Source: Cribrihabitans_A pelagius | Lineage (GTDB): Bacteria > Pseudomonadota > Alphaproteobacteria > Rhodobacterales > Rhodobacteraceae | Direction of reading: 5' to 3' | Length of the DNA stretch: 64,000 bases | NCBI RefSeq assembly: GCF_048820915.1 | Contig: NZ_JBMERR010000013.1 | Location: forward strand, 62,001 to 126,000 | Translations under genes and position numbers: made by a program | In this document: one piece after another, positions 8,324 to 17,552 of the stretch | Layout: each line of letters opens with the position of its first letter | How positions within the stretch are numbered: position 1 is the stretch's first letter | The notes under the pieces: generated by a model | Databases searched by the model: none | Told to the model about the DNA's origin: nothing | What the model saw: the letters and a program-made list of their open reading frames with translations, nothing else

Positions 8324-9346
8324 ATGACCCTGCCGGAACCGCGCAAGCCAAAGGATGCCAACGGCCCGGCCCGGGTCTGGTCCATCGACATCCTGATCTG
8401 CGAAGGCTTCGTGCTGACCGAAATCTCGGCGCTCCTGGAGGTGTTCCGGATCGCCAACCGGGTGCTGGCGCAGCCACCGTTCCGCTGGACTGTGCGTTCG
8501 GCCGCGGGCGGGCGGATAGGCTGCCGGGCGGGACTGAGCATTGAGAGCGAAACCTATGTCTCCCGGCCGGACGCAGATTTTGCCTTTGTACTCGGCAATT
8601 CCGACCCGGCGCACCCGGGGCTGTCCTGCGCCCGGGTGATCCAGAGCTACACCAGCCGCGGCGCCAAGGTGTTTCTGCTCGCCGAAGCCGCCGCGCGCTA
8701 TATCAGCGAGCAGGGCAGCGGCGCCGGACGGCGCACCACTCATTGGGAGAACTCGGCGCTTCTGCGCGAGCGGCTGGGGCTGGCCGATGCGGCTCACGCA
8801 CTGGCCTGCGAGGACGGCCCGATCGTGACCTGCGCGGGCATGGGGGCGACCACCGACATCGCGCTGGCCCTCGTCGGCCAGCTCACCTCCGCGGCGGCGC
8901 AGATGACCGTGGCCAACATCCTTCTGCACGAGCAGGTGCGCGATTACGGCTCCCTGCAGCCCTTTGCCGGCGCCAAGCCCACCATCACCGGCGACAGCGA
9001 GCTCGATCATTGCATCCGCATCATGCAGGCCAACATCGAGGAGCCGGTGCCGATCCGCGGGATCGTCGCCGCCCTTGGCATCTCCAACCGCTCGCTGGAG
9101 CGCAAGTTCAAGACCTACCTCGCCACCACGCCGAACGGGTTTTACCGCGAAATGCGCCTTTCGCGCGCCAACAACCTGCTTCTGAACACCACGATGAGCG
9201 TCCGTGAAATCGGTCTCGCCTGCGGTTTCCCAAATGGGTTCTCGAGCCTTTACAAGGGCTTCTTCGGCATCACCCCCTTCACGCTGCGCAAGCGGCGGCG
9301 GCTGGGCGGGCCGCTGCCGAACGAAATCCTGCAAGCCGGGGAATAG
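8324..9346 (+). CDS. GlxA-family transcriptional regulator (DJ-1/PfpI plus AraC HTH)
   Basis: A 340-aa protein. The first about 190 residues form a DJ-1/PfpI-like domain; the last about 100 form an AraC-type double HTH (PIRGIVAALGISNRSLERKF, then SVREIGLACGFPNGFSSLYK). The architecture matches activators such as GbdR that respond to glycine betaine or dimethylglycine. ATG 8324 with GGGAGAGG upstream is preferred over GTG 8294. It lies between two dimethylglycine dehydrogenase-like genes on the same strand, so control of one or both is likely. Ligand identity is inferred from family and context. Confidence 0.9.
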   Translation: MTLPEPRKPKDANGPARVWSIDILICEGFVLTEISALLEVFRIANRVLAQPPFRWTVRSAAGGRIGCRAGLSIESETYVSRPDADFAFVLGNSDPAHPGLSCARVIQSYTSRGAKVFLLAEAAARYISEQGSGAGRRTTHWENSALLRERLGLADAAHALACEDGPIVTCAGMGATTDIALALVGQLTSAAAQMTVANILLHEQVRDYGSLQPFAGAKPTITGDSELDHCIRIMQANIEEPVPIRGIVAALGISNRSLERKFKTYLATTPNGFYREMRLSRANNLLLNTTMSVREIGLACGFPNGFSSLYKGFFGITPFTLRKRRRLGGPLPNEILQAGE

Positions 9347-9428
9347 CGCCGGAAGGCTGACGTTTTTGATGCATTTTCTGCCGCCTCTCCGTGGCAGGCT
9401 GACCCCATCGAGATTCTGGAGAGATGAG

Positions 9429-11879
9429 ATGAGCGATCTTCCCGAAAAGGCCCGCGCGGTCATCATCGGCGGCGGTGTGATCGGCTGTTCGGTGGCCTAT
9501 CACCTGACCAAGCTGGGCTGGCAGGACGTGGTTCTGCTGGAACGCAAGCAGCTGACATCCGGCACCACATGGCATGCCGCCGGACTCATCGCGCAGCTGC
9601 GCGCCACCGCCAACATGACCAAGCTGGCGAAATACTCTCAGGAACTCTACGGCGCGCTGGAGGCGGAGACCGGCGTTGCCACCGGCTTCAAGCGCTGTGG
9701 GTCGATCACCGTGGCCCTCACCGAAGAGCGCAAGGAAGAGATCTTCCGCCAGGCAGCGATGGCGCGGGCCTTCGGCGTTGAGGTGGAGGAAATCTCACCT
9801 GCGGAGGTGAAGGAAAAATACGCCCATCTCAATATCGAGGACGTGACCGCCGGCGTCTGGCTGCCCAAGGACGGGCAGGGCGATCCGGCCAATATCGCGC
9901 TGGCCCTGGCCAAGGGCGCCCGCCAGCGCGGCGCGCTGGTGAAGGAGCGCATCAAGGTGACCGGCATCGCCAAGGAAGGCCGCCGCGTCACCGGTGTGGA
10001 TTGGGTCAGTGACGACGGCCAGTCGCAGGGACATATCCAGGCAGACATGGTGGTGAACTGCGCCGGCATGTGGGGCCATGAAGTGGGACGTATGGCAGGC
10101 GTCAACGTGCCGCTGCACGCCTGCGAGCATTTCTACATTGTGACCGAGGGCATCAAGGGCCTCACCCAGATGCCGGTGCTGCGGGTGCCGGACGAATGCG
10201 CCTACTACAAGGAAGACGCAGGCAAAATCCTGCTCGGCGCATTCGAGCCAAACGCCAAGCCCTGGGCGACGGCCGGCATCCCGGACAGCTTCGAGTTCGA
10301 CCAGCTGCCCGAGGATTTCGACCACTTCGAACCCATCCTTGAAGCCGCCTGTAACCGCATGCCGATGCTTGCGGAGGCGGGCATCCACACCTTCTTCAAC
10401 GGCCCTGAGTCCTTCACCCCCGACGACGCCTACCACCTGGGCCTGGCGCCCGAGATGGACAACTTCTGGGTCGCTGCAGGCTTCAACTCGATCGGCATCC
10501 AGTCCGCGGGCGGCGCCGGCATGGCTTTGGCGCAGTGGATGGAAGACGGCCAGAAGCCCTTCGACCTCGGCGATGTCGACATCTCGCGCATGCAGCCGTT
10601 CCAGGGCAACCGTCATTACCTCTATGAGCGCTCCAAGGAGACGCTGGGCCTGCTCTACGCGGACCACTTCCCCTACCGCCAGAAAGCCACCGCCCGCGGC
10701 GTGCGCCGCACCCCGTTCCACCACCACCTGCTGGAGCAGGGCGCGGTCATGGGCGAGATCGGCGGCTGGGAACGCGCCAACTGGTTTGCAAACGAAGGCC
10801 AGGAACGCGAATACCAGTACAGCTGGAAACGCCAGAACTGGTTCGAGAACTCCGCCGCCGAACACCGCGCCGTGCGCGAAAACGTCGGCATGTACGACAT
10901 GTCCTCCTTCGGCAAGATCCGCGTCGAAGGCCCGGATGCCGAAGCCTTTCTGAACCATATCTGCGGCGCGAATCTCTCGGTGCCCGCGGGCAAGATCGTC
11001 TACACCCAGTTCCTCAACCCCCGCGGCGGGATCGAGGCCGACGTGACAGTGACCCGGCTGTCTGAAACCGCCTATCTCGTGGTCACCCCCGCCGCCACCC
11101 GGCTTGCCGACCAGACCTGGATGCTGCGGCACAGGGGTGAATTCAACGTGGTGATCACCGACGTGACCGCGGGCGAAGGCGTGCTGGCGGTGATGGGGCC
11201 GAACGCGCGCAAGCTGCTGCAGATGGTCTCGCCCAATGATTTCTCCAACGAAGCCAACCCCTTCGGCACGGCGCAACAGATCGAGCTGGGCATGGGCCTC
11301 GCCCGCGTTCACCGGGTGACCTACGTGGGCGAGCTAGGCTGGGAAGTTTACGTGAGCGCGGACATGGCGGGCCATGCATTCGAGACCCTCTGGGAGGCGG
11401 GCCGGGACATGGGCCTGAAGCTCTGCGGCATGCACATGATGGACAGCTGCCGGATCGAAAAGGGCTTCCGCCACTTCGGCCACGACATCACTTGCGAGGA
11501 TCATGTGATCGACGCCGGCCTCGGCTTTGCGGTGAAGACAGACAAGGACGACTTCATCGGCAAGGCGGCAGTGCTGGAACGCAAGGAAACCGGACCGAAA
11601 ACCCGGATGCTGCAATTCAAGCTCACCGATCCGGAGCCGCTCCTGTTCCACAACGAGCCGATCCTGCGCGACGGCAAATACGTGGGCTACCTCAGCTCCG
11701 GCAACTATGGCCACACGCTGGGCGCCGCCATCGGCATGGGTTACGTTCCTTGCGAAGGTGAAAGCGCGGCGGATGTGCTCGGCTCAACCTACGAGATCGA
11801 CGTCTGCGGCGTGAAGGTGCGGGCGGAAGCCTCGCTGAAGCCGATGTATGATCCGAAGTCGGAGCGGGTGAAGGCCTGA
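9429..11879 (+). CDS. FAD-dependent GcvT-family oxidoreductase (dimethylglycine/sarcosine dehydrogenase-like), copy 2
   Basis: An 816-aa paralogue of the flavoprotein at 5777, identical in length and domain order. It has AVIIGGGVIGC, then GTTWHAAGL with His49 as probable covalent FAD ligand, and C-terminal GcvT domains (GEIGGWERANWFANEG, GELGWEVY, RIEKGFRHFGHD). The two copies differ at most positions outside the motifs, so the duplication is old and the substrates may differ. ATG 9429 follows GGAGAGATGAG. It lies 82 bases after the GlxA regulator. It may oxidise dimethylglycine, sarcosine or a related methylated amine. Confidence 0.9.
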   Translation: MSDLPEKARAVIIGGGVIGCSVAYHLTKLGWQDVVLLERKQLTSGTTWHAAGLIAQLRATANMTKLAKYSQELYGALEAETGVATGFKRCGSITVALTEERKEEIFRQAAMARAFGVEVEEISPAEVKEKYAHLNIEDVTAGVWLPKDGQGDPANIALALAKGARQRGALVKERIKVTGIAKEGRRVTGVDWVSDDGQSQGHIQADMVVNCAGMWGHEVGRMAGVNVPLHACEHFYIVTEGIKGLTQMPVLRVPDECAYYKEDAGKILLGAFEPNAKPWATAGIPDSFEFDQLPEDFDHFEPILEAACNRMPMLAEAGIHTFFNGPESFTPDDAYHLGLAPEMDNFWVAAGFNSIGIQSAGGAGMALAQWMEDGQKPFDLGDVDISRMQPFQGNRHYLYERSKETLGLLYADHFPYRQKATARGVRRTPFHHHLLEQGAVMGEIGGWERANWFANEGQEREYQYSWKRQNWFENSAAEHRAVRENVGMYDMSSFGKIRVEGPDAEAFLNHICGANLSVPAGKIVYTQFLNPRGGIEADVTVTRLSETAYLVVTPAATRLADQTWMLRHRGEFNVVITDVTAGEGVLAVMGPNARKLLQMVSPNDFSNEANPFGTAQQIELGMGLARVHRVTYVGELGWEVYVSADMAGHAFETLWEAGRDMGLKLCGMHMMDSCRIEKGFRHFGHDITCEDHVIDAGLGFAVKTDKDDFIGKAAVLERKETGPKTRMLQFKLTDPEPLLFHNEPILRDGKYVGYLSSGNYGHTLGAAIGMGYVPCEGESAADVLGSTYEIDVCGVKVRAEASLKPMYDPKSERVKA

Positions 11880-11944
11880 GGAAACACAGCAACCGGGCCG
11901 GGCCGCCAATTGGCCCCGCCCTGAATATACCCACGGAAATTACC

Positions 11945-12700
11945 TCAGTCGGCGTCAGGCGCGGCCTTTTTCACCACGGCCGCCACCGGCCCCATCGAGA
12001 ACCCCGCATCGCTGCGCCCCAGCTGCGGCGCATGCAGGCGCGAGATGTTGCCGTCGAAATAGAGCGCGCTGGGCAGCTTGAGGTAGTCGCGGAACAGGCT
12101 GCCGAACTGGTGGAAGGTCACCGCATTGCGTGAGATCGCAAACACCACCCGGCGGCCATCGGCGCTGGTGCCGACGCCGTTGCGCACGTAGTAGCTGTCC
12201 GAATCCGGCAGGAAGCGCGGATGCAGCTCGCCGCCAATCACCAGCATCGGGCCGGACTGGGTGGCATATTTGCATTCTGGCGTGGCCTTCTCGAAAGCCA
12301 GCGTCTCGATCACGTCGGCGCGGTCCTCGCGGATGCAGAAGACGCCATTGGGCAGCAGGCCGAAGTTGCCGGGCCCCGCATTGGTTATGAGCCGCATCTC
12401 CTGCGCGCCTTCCTCAACATAAAGGCCGACGGGCGCGCGGTCGCTATGGTACATGCCGGCATTGGTCGCAAAGGCCAGTTCCTTGCCTTCAGCCGCAAGC
12501 GCCTCCTCCAGGGTGGAGAAATGGCCATACACATCGTTCTCGCCATTGCGCAGGAACAGGCGCAGCTCCTCGCGTGCAGCATCCACCTCGCAGACCGAGT
12601 AACGGTTGCCGTCATAGGAGATGTCGCTGCACTCCACCGCGCCGGCTGCCGAAGGCGCGGCCCAAAGTGCGGCCAGCAGGAGAGCCGCCCTGCGGATCAC
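11945..12700 (-). CDS. phosphodiester glycosidase family (DUF2233) exported protein
   Basis: A 251-aa protein with a short signal peptide (MIRRAALLLAALWAAPSAAGA) and a NAGPA-like/DUF2233 domain. Supporting motifs are FATNAGMYH, PVGLYVEEG, NGVFCI, TQSGPMLV and LYFDGNISRLH. Members are periplasmic or secreted and cleave sugar phosphodiesters or have unknown substrates. The start codon overlaps the stop of rbfA by four bases (ATGA), so it is translated from the rbfA transcript. It converges with the oxidoreductase at 11879. Functional link to ribosome maturation is unlikely; the pairing is probably only positional. Confidence 0.85.
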   Translation of the reverse strand: MIRRAALLLAALWAAPSAAGAVECSDISYDGNRYSVCEVDAAREELRLFLRNGENDVYGHFSTLEEALAAEGKELAFATNAGMYHSDRAPVGLYVEEGAQEMRLITNAGPGNFGLLPNGVFCIREDRADVIETLAFEKATPECKYATQSGPMLVIGGELHPRFLPDSDSYYVRNGVGTSADGRRVVFAISRNAVTFHQFGSLFRDYLKLPSALYFDGNISRLHAPQLGRSDAGFSMGPVAAVVKKAAPDAD

Positions 12701-13092
12701 TCTTCGGTATCGCGGCGCACCGCGTCCTGGTTCAGCATCCGGCGGGTGTCGTCCATCTGGTCGAAGGTTTCGTCCAGGCGGAAGCGCAGATCGGGGGTGA
12801 ACTTCAGCCCCAGTTTCTTGCCGACCATGCGGCGCAGCTCGCTCTTGTTGCGGGCCAGAAGCTTCAGCACATCCTCCTGTCCCTTGCCGCCGAGCGGCAG
12901 CACAAAGGCGGTGGCGATCTTCAGGTCGGGCGAAGTGCGCACCTCGCCCACGGTGATCGACATGCGGTTGAGGTCGGGGTCATGCACATCGCCGCGCGCC
13001 AGCACCTCGGAGAGGGTGCGGCGGATCAGTTCGCCGACGCGAAGCTGACGCTGGGAGGGGCCGGGGCCCTCGTGGAATTTGTTCTTTGCCAT
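12697..13092 (-). CDS. rbfA: ribosome-binding factor A
   Basis: A 131-aa protein with the RbfA KH-like fold: SQRQLRVGELIRRTLSEVL at the N-terminus, RMSITVGEVRTSPDLKIATA in the centre, and LRFRLDETFDQMDDTRRML towards the end. It binds the 30S subunit and helps 16S rRNA 5'-end maturation and cold adaptation. In many alphaproteobacteria it lies in nusA-infB-rbfA-truB; here truB is 18 kb away and the downstream partner is a DUF2233 gene. Divergent from dapB with an 88-base gap. Confidence 0.95.
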   Translation of the reverse strand: MAKNKFHEGPGPSQRQLRVGELIRRTLSEVLARGDVHDPDLNRMSITVGEVRTSPDLKIATAFVLPLGGKGQEDVLKLLARNKSELRRMVGKKLGLKFTPDLRFRLDETFDQMDDTRRMLNQDAVRRDTEE

Positions 13093-13180
13093 ATCCCCGA
13101 TCTAAGACGGATCGGGGGCTTTGCCAAGCGCCCGCCGGCAGGCTAGGACAAAATCAAGCTAGCGGAAAGGATCGGGGCCA

Positions 13181-13990
13181 ATGACGGAGAAACCAGGGAT
13201 CGTGATCACCGGCGCATCGGGGCGCATGGGGCAGATGCTGATGAAAACGGTGCTGGAGAGCGGTAAGGCCACGCTCGCGGGCGCGGTGGAGCGTCCGGGC
13301 CACGAATGGGTCGGCCGCGACGCGGGCGAGATGATGGGCGGCCAGCCGGTGGGCGTCACCGTGAGCGATGACGCCGCCGCGGCCTTTGCGGGCGCGCAGG
13401 CGGTGATCGACTTCACCGCGCCGGAAGCGACGCTCGCCTTCTCCAAGCTCGCGGCTAAGGCTGGCGCCGTGCATGTGATCGGCACCACCGGCATGAGCGC
13501 GGAACAGATCGCCGGGCTGGCGCCCGCCGCCAAGAAGACGGCGATCGTCCGCGCGGGCAACATGAGCCTCGGCGTGAACCTTCTGGTTCAGCTGACCAAG
13601 AAGGTCGCCGCCGCGCTGGACGAAGATTTCGACATCGAAGTGATCGAGGGGCATCACCGCCACAAGGTGGATGCCCCCTCCGGTACCGCGCTGATGCTGG
13701 GCGAAGCGGCCGCCGAGGGCCGCGGCGTCAGGCTGGAGGACGTGCGCGATTCGGGCCGCGACGGCATCACCGGCGCCCGCAAACGCGGCGATATCGGCTT
13801 CGCTGCCATCCGCGGCGGCGACATCGTGGGCGAGCATGACGTGCTGTTCGCCGCCGCGGGTGAGCGCATCGTTCTCCGCCACCTCGCCACCGACCGCGCG
13901 ATCTTTGCCCGCGGCGCGCTGAAGGCCGCGCTCTGGGGCCAGGGCAAGACGCCGGGGGAATATGACATGGTGGACGTGCTGGGGCTCTGA
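13181..13990 (+). CDS. dapB: 4-hydroxy-tetrahydrodipicolinate reductase
   Basis: A 269-aa protein of normal DapB length. It shows the Rossmann motif ITGASGRMGQ, the FTAPEATLAF and HVIGTTGMS segments, and the catalytic EGHHRHKVDAPSGTA loop. It makes tetrahydrodipicolinate in the diaminopimelate/lysine pathway. The start is ATG 13181 with GGAAAGGA upstream. Divergent from rbfA and apparently monocistronic, since a hairpin and repeat region follows it. Lysine degradation genes occur 35 kb away in the same window. Confidence 0.96.
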   Translation: MTEKPGIVITGASGRMGQMLMKTVLESGKATLAGAVERPGHEWVGRDAGEMMGGQPVGVTVSDDAAAAFAGAQAVIDFTAPEATLAFSKLAAKAGAVHVIGTTGMSAEQIAGLAPAAKKTAIVRAGNMSLGVNLLVQLTKKVAAALDEDFDIEVIEGHHRHKVDAPSGTALMLGEAAAEGRGVRLEDVRDSGRDGITGARKRGDIGFAAIRGGDIVGEHDVLFAAAGERIVLRHLATDRAIFARGALKAALWGQGKTPGEYDMVDVLGL

Positions 13991-14019
13991 ACCCTCCCGG
14001 AAAGCGGCCCCTGGCCGCT

Positions 14020-14100
14020 GCCTCCGGCGGGAGTATTTTCCGGCAAGATGACAGGGAGGGTGTCCGCTCTGTCATCTTGCTTCAAGTACTCCGGGGGTGA
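14020..14100. repeat. intergenic repeat pair with hairpin between dapB and the DUF1674 gene
   Basis: Two degenerate copies of the GAGTATTTT-type repeat face each other (14020-14052 and, on the other strand, 14076-14100). Between them lies a perfect 12-base inverted repeat (14043-14054 with 14069-14080). The two genes converge here, so the structure may end transcription from both sides, although there is no T-run. Confidence 0.55.
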
Positions 14101-14141
14101 GCAGGCGAAGCCTGCGAGGGGGCAGCGCCCCTCATCACCGT

Positions 14142-14333
14142 TCAAAAGTCTATGGCGATGCCCTTTTTTTCCCAGTCGCCATAACGCGCCGGGTCTGGCC
14201 CGTCGCGCCCGCCCAACTCCTTGGGCAAGGGCTGTTCCGCCTCGGCGGCCTTGCGGCGGGCCTCGGCTTCGGCCAGGGCGCGCCGCGCGGCGGGCGGCAG
14301 GTCTTTGCGGTCGGGGGCGGTCTCGTCGCTCAT
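14142..14333 (-). CDS. DUF1674 protein (SdhAF4-like succinate dehydrogenase assembly factor)
   Basis: A 63-aa protein. The C-terminal signature RYGDWEKKGIAIDF is the hallmark of DUF1674/SDHAF4 proteins, which help flavinylated SdhA assemble with its partner in mitochondria and alphaproteobacteria. The N-terminal half is charged and low in complexity (RRALAEAEARRKAAEAEQ). ATG 14333 is chosen because the upstream open frame has no family match and AAGGAA lies before this start. It is divergent from rsmB and has no sdh genes nearby. Confidence 0.87.
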   Translation of the reverse strand: MSDETAPDRKDLPPAARRALAEAEARRKAAEAEQPLPKELGGRDGPDPARYGDWEKKGIAIDF

Positions 14334-14419
14334 CACGGGTTCCTTTATGCTCGCGCCATGATATATGCGCTTGCCTGGCGGGAACAAGCCGCGCCTGCCG
14401 CGCTTGAAGGAGTAGCCCC

Positions 14420-15676
14420 ATGACCGATCACGCCCGCCACACGGCGCTTTACCTCCTCGACCAGGTGCTGGGCGAGGGCCGGCTGCTGGCGGAATGCTAC
14501 GCGGGCGGCGCGCTGGAGAAGCTGGCGCCGGAGGACCGGGCGCGGGCGCAGCGGCTGGCGGCGGACACGCTGCGCAGCCTTGAACGGGCTGACCGCGTCC
14601 TGAAGAAACACCTGAAGAAGACCCCGCCGCTACCGGTGCTGAACGCATTGCGCCTTGGCACGGTGGAGCTGTGCGCGGGCGGCGCCGCGCATGGGGTGGT
14701 GAATGCGCTGGTGGCGATTGTCTCCAGGCACCGCCATCACGGGCAGCTCAAAGGGCTGGTCAATGCGGTTCTGCGCAAGGTGGCGCAGGAGGGGCCCGCG
14801 GAATGGGCCAAGCTGCGCATCCCCCGCCTGCCGAACTGGCTGCGAAAGCCGCTGGTGCAGGCCTGGGGCGCGGAGGCGATGCTGGCGATGGAGGCCGCGC
14901 ATTACGCTGGCGCGCCGCTGGATCTGACCGTGAAGCCGGGCGCGGATCTCTCCGCGCTGGGCGGGGAGGTGCTGCCGACCGGCTCCGTGCGGCTGACGGA
15001 TGCCGGGCAGGTGTCGGCGCTGCCGGGCTATCACGCTGGTGACTGGTGGGTGCAGGACGCAGCGGCGGCGCTGCCCGCGGGGCTGTTAAACGCGCAGCCA
15101 AGCGAAACGGTGCTCGACCTCTGCGCCGCGCCCGGCGGCAAGACGCTGCAGATGGCGGCCGCGGGCGCCGATGTCACCGCGGTGGATATCTCGCAGGGGC
15201 GCCTCACACGGCTGGAGGAGAACCTTGCCCGCACCGGGCTGAAGGCCGCACTGGTGGCAGGGGATGCGCTGGAACAGCAGGGCCAGTATGACGCCGTGCT
15301 GCTGGACGCGCCCTGTTCCGCCACCGGCACCATCCGCCGCCACCCGGACCTGCCGCACTCCAAGGACGGCAGCGCCTTCGGTGCCCTGATCGAGCTGCAG
15401 GCGCAGATGCTCGCCCATGCCTGGAGCCTGGTGAAGCCCGGCGGGCGGCTGGTTTTCTGCACCTGCTCGCTCTTGCCGGACGAGGGCGAATGCCACATCG
15501 AGGACGCGCTGGAGATGTTTCCGGACATGCAGGCCGGCAAGGACGCGCTGCGCGTGGCCGGTATCGAAGAAACCTGGATCACGCCCGAGGGCGGCTTGCG
15601 CCTGCGTCCCGACTTCTGGCCGGAGCGCGGCGGCATGGACGGGTTCTACATGGCGCTTTTGCACAAGAACGGCTGA
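14420..15676 (+). CDS. rsmB: RsmB-family 16S rRNA (cytosine-C5) methyltransferase
   Basis: A 418-aa protein. Residues 1-130 form a NusB-like RNA-binding domain; the rest is an m5C methyltransferase. AdoMet motif I is LDLCAAPGGKTLQMA. The two active-site cysteines lie in LDAPCSATGT and VFCTCSLLPDEGE. The family methylates C967 of 16S rRNA. AAGGAG lies before ATG 14420. It is transcribed with the heparinase-like, purH and lspA genes on the same strand, with gaps of 111, 22 and 16 bases. Confidence 0.93.
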   Translation: MTDHARHTALYLLDQVLGEGRLLAECYAGGALEKLAPEDRARAQRLAADTLRSLERADRVLKKHLKKTPPLPVLNALRLGTVELCAGGAAHGVVNALVAIVSRHRHHGQLKGLVNAVLRKVAQEGPAEWAKLRIPRLPNWLRKPLVQAWGAEAMLAMEAAHYAGAPLDLTVKPGADLSALGGEVLPTGSVRLTDAGQVSALPGYHAGDWWVQDAAAALPAGLLNAQPSETVLDLCAAPGGKTLQMAAAGADVTAVDISQGRLTRLEENLARTGLKAALVAGDALEQQGQYDAVLLDAPCSATGTIRRHPDLPHSKDGSAFGALIELQAQMLAHAWSLVKPGGRLVFCTCSLLPDEGECHIEDALEMFPDMQAGKDALRVAGIEETWITPEGGLRLRPDFWPERGGMDGFYMALLHKNG

Positions 15677-15787
15677 CGCCGCGGCGGCCCCCCGCCGGAG
15701 CGCGGTCCGGTCGGCATAACCCGGTGACTTGCCGCGCGCGCCGGGCTATGCTTCCGCCAAAACGCCCCAAGGCGTGAGGCAGCGAGC

Positions 15788-17530
15788 ATGGCCAGACCCG
15801 ACAACAGGATGCCCCACGGCAGCCGGTTCTTGAACCGGCTCTATGCCTGGCGCGCGCGCCGCCGGCCGGCCGCGACCGGCTTTGTCTCCCAGCCCGAGCC
15901 GCGCACCATCGGCAGCTATGCCCGCGGCCGCCAGCTGGTGGCGGGCAACCTCCTGTTTGCGGGCTACCTTGTCGAATCCACCGACACCGGGCTTTGGGAA
16001 GTCGCCGCCCCCGACGCGGCCTTCGATGCCGAGCGGCACGGCTTTGCCTGGCTTGACGATCTGGCCGCGGTGGGGGATCCGGCAGCGCGCGCGAAGGCGC
16101 AGAAATGGGTCTGGGGCTGGATTGGCCAGCATGGCCGCGGGCCGGGGCCGGGCTGGCTGCCGGACCTGACCGGCCGCCGGCTGATCCGCTGGATCAACCA
16201 CGCACTGTTCCTGCTCGGCGGCACGGAAAAGCCCGAAAGCGATACCTTCTTCCGCTCCCTCGCGCAGCAGGCCTGGTTCCTGTCGCGCCGCTGGCAGGGC
16301 GCGGCTCCCGGGCTGCCGCGGTTTGAGGCGCTGGCCGGTCTGGTCTATGCGGGCCTCTCACTGGAGGGCTGCGAGGATCTTGCCGATCCGGCGATCAAGG
16401 CGCTGGCGGCGGAATGCACAAGCCAGATCGGCAGCGAAGGCGGCCTGCCGACCCGCAATCCCGAGGAGCTGCTGGACGTCTTCATGCTGCTCACCTGGGT
16501 CTGCGCCGCCCTCCATGAGGCGGGGCGCAGCCTGCCCAAGGCGCAGGCCTCCGCCATTGCCCGTATCGCGCCCACCCTGCGCACCCTGCGCCACAGCGAC
16601 GGCGGCCTCGCGCGGTTCCACGGCGGCGGCCGCGGGCTGGAGGGGCGGCTCGATCATGCGCTGGCGGCCAGCCACGTGGCCGAGCGGCAGGCGGACGGGC
16701 TGGCGATGGGCTTCGCGCGGCTCTCGGCGCGGCGCACTTCGGTGATCGTGGATGCGGCGCCGCCGCCTGCGGGCGCGGCCTCGGGCAACGGCCATGCCTC
16801 CACGCTTGCGTTCGAGCTCACCTCCGGGCGGCGGCCGCTGGTGGTGAATTGCGGCTCCGGCGCGGCATTCGGAGTCGAATGGCGCCGCGCAGGCCGTTCC
16901 ACGCCGTCGCATTCGACACTGTGCCTTGAGGGACAGTCCAGCGCCCGGCTGGCGCCGCCTGCCCGCGGCACCGGCTTCGAGGCGCTGGTGGATCCCCCCC
17001 AAAACGTGCCGCTGGAGCTGAGTGACAGCCACGAGGGCTTGCGCCTGGAGGCCGCGCACGATGGCTATGCTGCGCAGTTCGGCCTGACCCATGCGCGCAA
17101 GCTGGACCTTTCCTTCGACGGGCGCAAGCTGGCGGCGGAGGACATGCTGGTGGCGCTGGACGGCGCCGCACGCCAGCGTTTTGCCAGGGTGCGGGGTGCC
17201 AATCCCGAGGGCGGTCCCGCCTTCGATATCCGCTTGCATCTGCACCCGGAGGTGGATGCAGCCCTTGACTTGGGCGGCGCGGCAGTATCCATGGCGCTCA
17301 AGAGCGGGGAGATCTGGGTGTTCCGCCACGACGGCAGCTGCGATATGCGGCTGGAGCCGGGCGTCTACCTGGAGCAGACCCGCTTGAAGCCGCGTGCGGC
17401 AAAGCAGATCGTTCTCTCCGGGCGCGCCATCGGTTATGCCACGCGCGTCCGCTGGACGCTCAGCAAAACGCAGGAGACTGCGATTGCCGTGCGAGACCTG
17501 AACCGGGACGACCCCGAGACCTATGATTGA
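15788..17530 (+). CDS. heparinase II/III family protein
   Basis: A 580-aa protein with an N-terminal alpha-helical toroid (about 100-300; for example WLPDLTGRRLIRWINHALFL) and a C-terminal heparinase II/III-like beta-sandwich with LVVNCGSG near residue 355. Classical members are polysaccharide lyases, but this group lacks an evident signal peptide and its substrate is unknown. It sits between rsmB and purH in many Rhodobacteraceae-like layouts. The stop codon is 22 bases before purH, so co-transcription is likely. Confidence 0.85.
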   Translation: MARPDNRMPHGSRFLNRLYAWRARRRPAATGFVSQPEPRTIGSYARGRQLVAGNLLFAGYLVESTDTGLWEVAAPDAAFDAERHGFAWLDDLAAVGDPAARAKAQKWVWGWIGQHGRGPGPGWLPDLTGRRLIRWINHALFLLGGTEKPESDTFFRSLAQQAWFLSRRWQGAAPGLPRFEALAGLVYAGLSLEGCEDLADPAIKALAAECTSQIGSEGGLPTRNPEELLDVFMLLTWVCAALHEAGRSLPKAQASAIARIAPTLRTLRHSDGGLARFHGGGRGLEGRLDHALAASHVAERQADGLAMGFARLSARRTSVIVDAAPPPAGAASGNGHASTLAFELTSGRRPLVVNCGSGAAFGVEWRRAGRSTPSHSTLCLEGQSSARLAPPARGTGFEALVDPPQNVPLELSDSHEGLRLEAAHDGYAAQFGLTHARKLDLSFDGRKLAAEDMLVALDGAARQRFARVRGANPEGGPAFDIRLHLHPEVDAALDLGGAAVSMALKSGEIWVFRHDGSCDMRLEPGVYLEQTRLKPRAAKQIVLSGRAIGYATRVRWTLSKTQETAIAVRDLNRDDPETYD

Positions 17531-17552
17531 GCCTGCAAAGGACCGCCCTGAC

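Noticed and set aside
6050..9466. A minus-strand open frame of over 1100 codons opposite the first flavoprotein and the GlxA gene
   Set aside because: It is the complement of genes with strong motifs in the forward frames; its translation is rich in Arg, His, Gly and Ala with no domain, as expected for antisense frames in GC-rich DNA.
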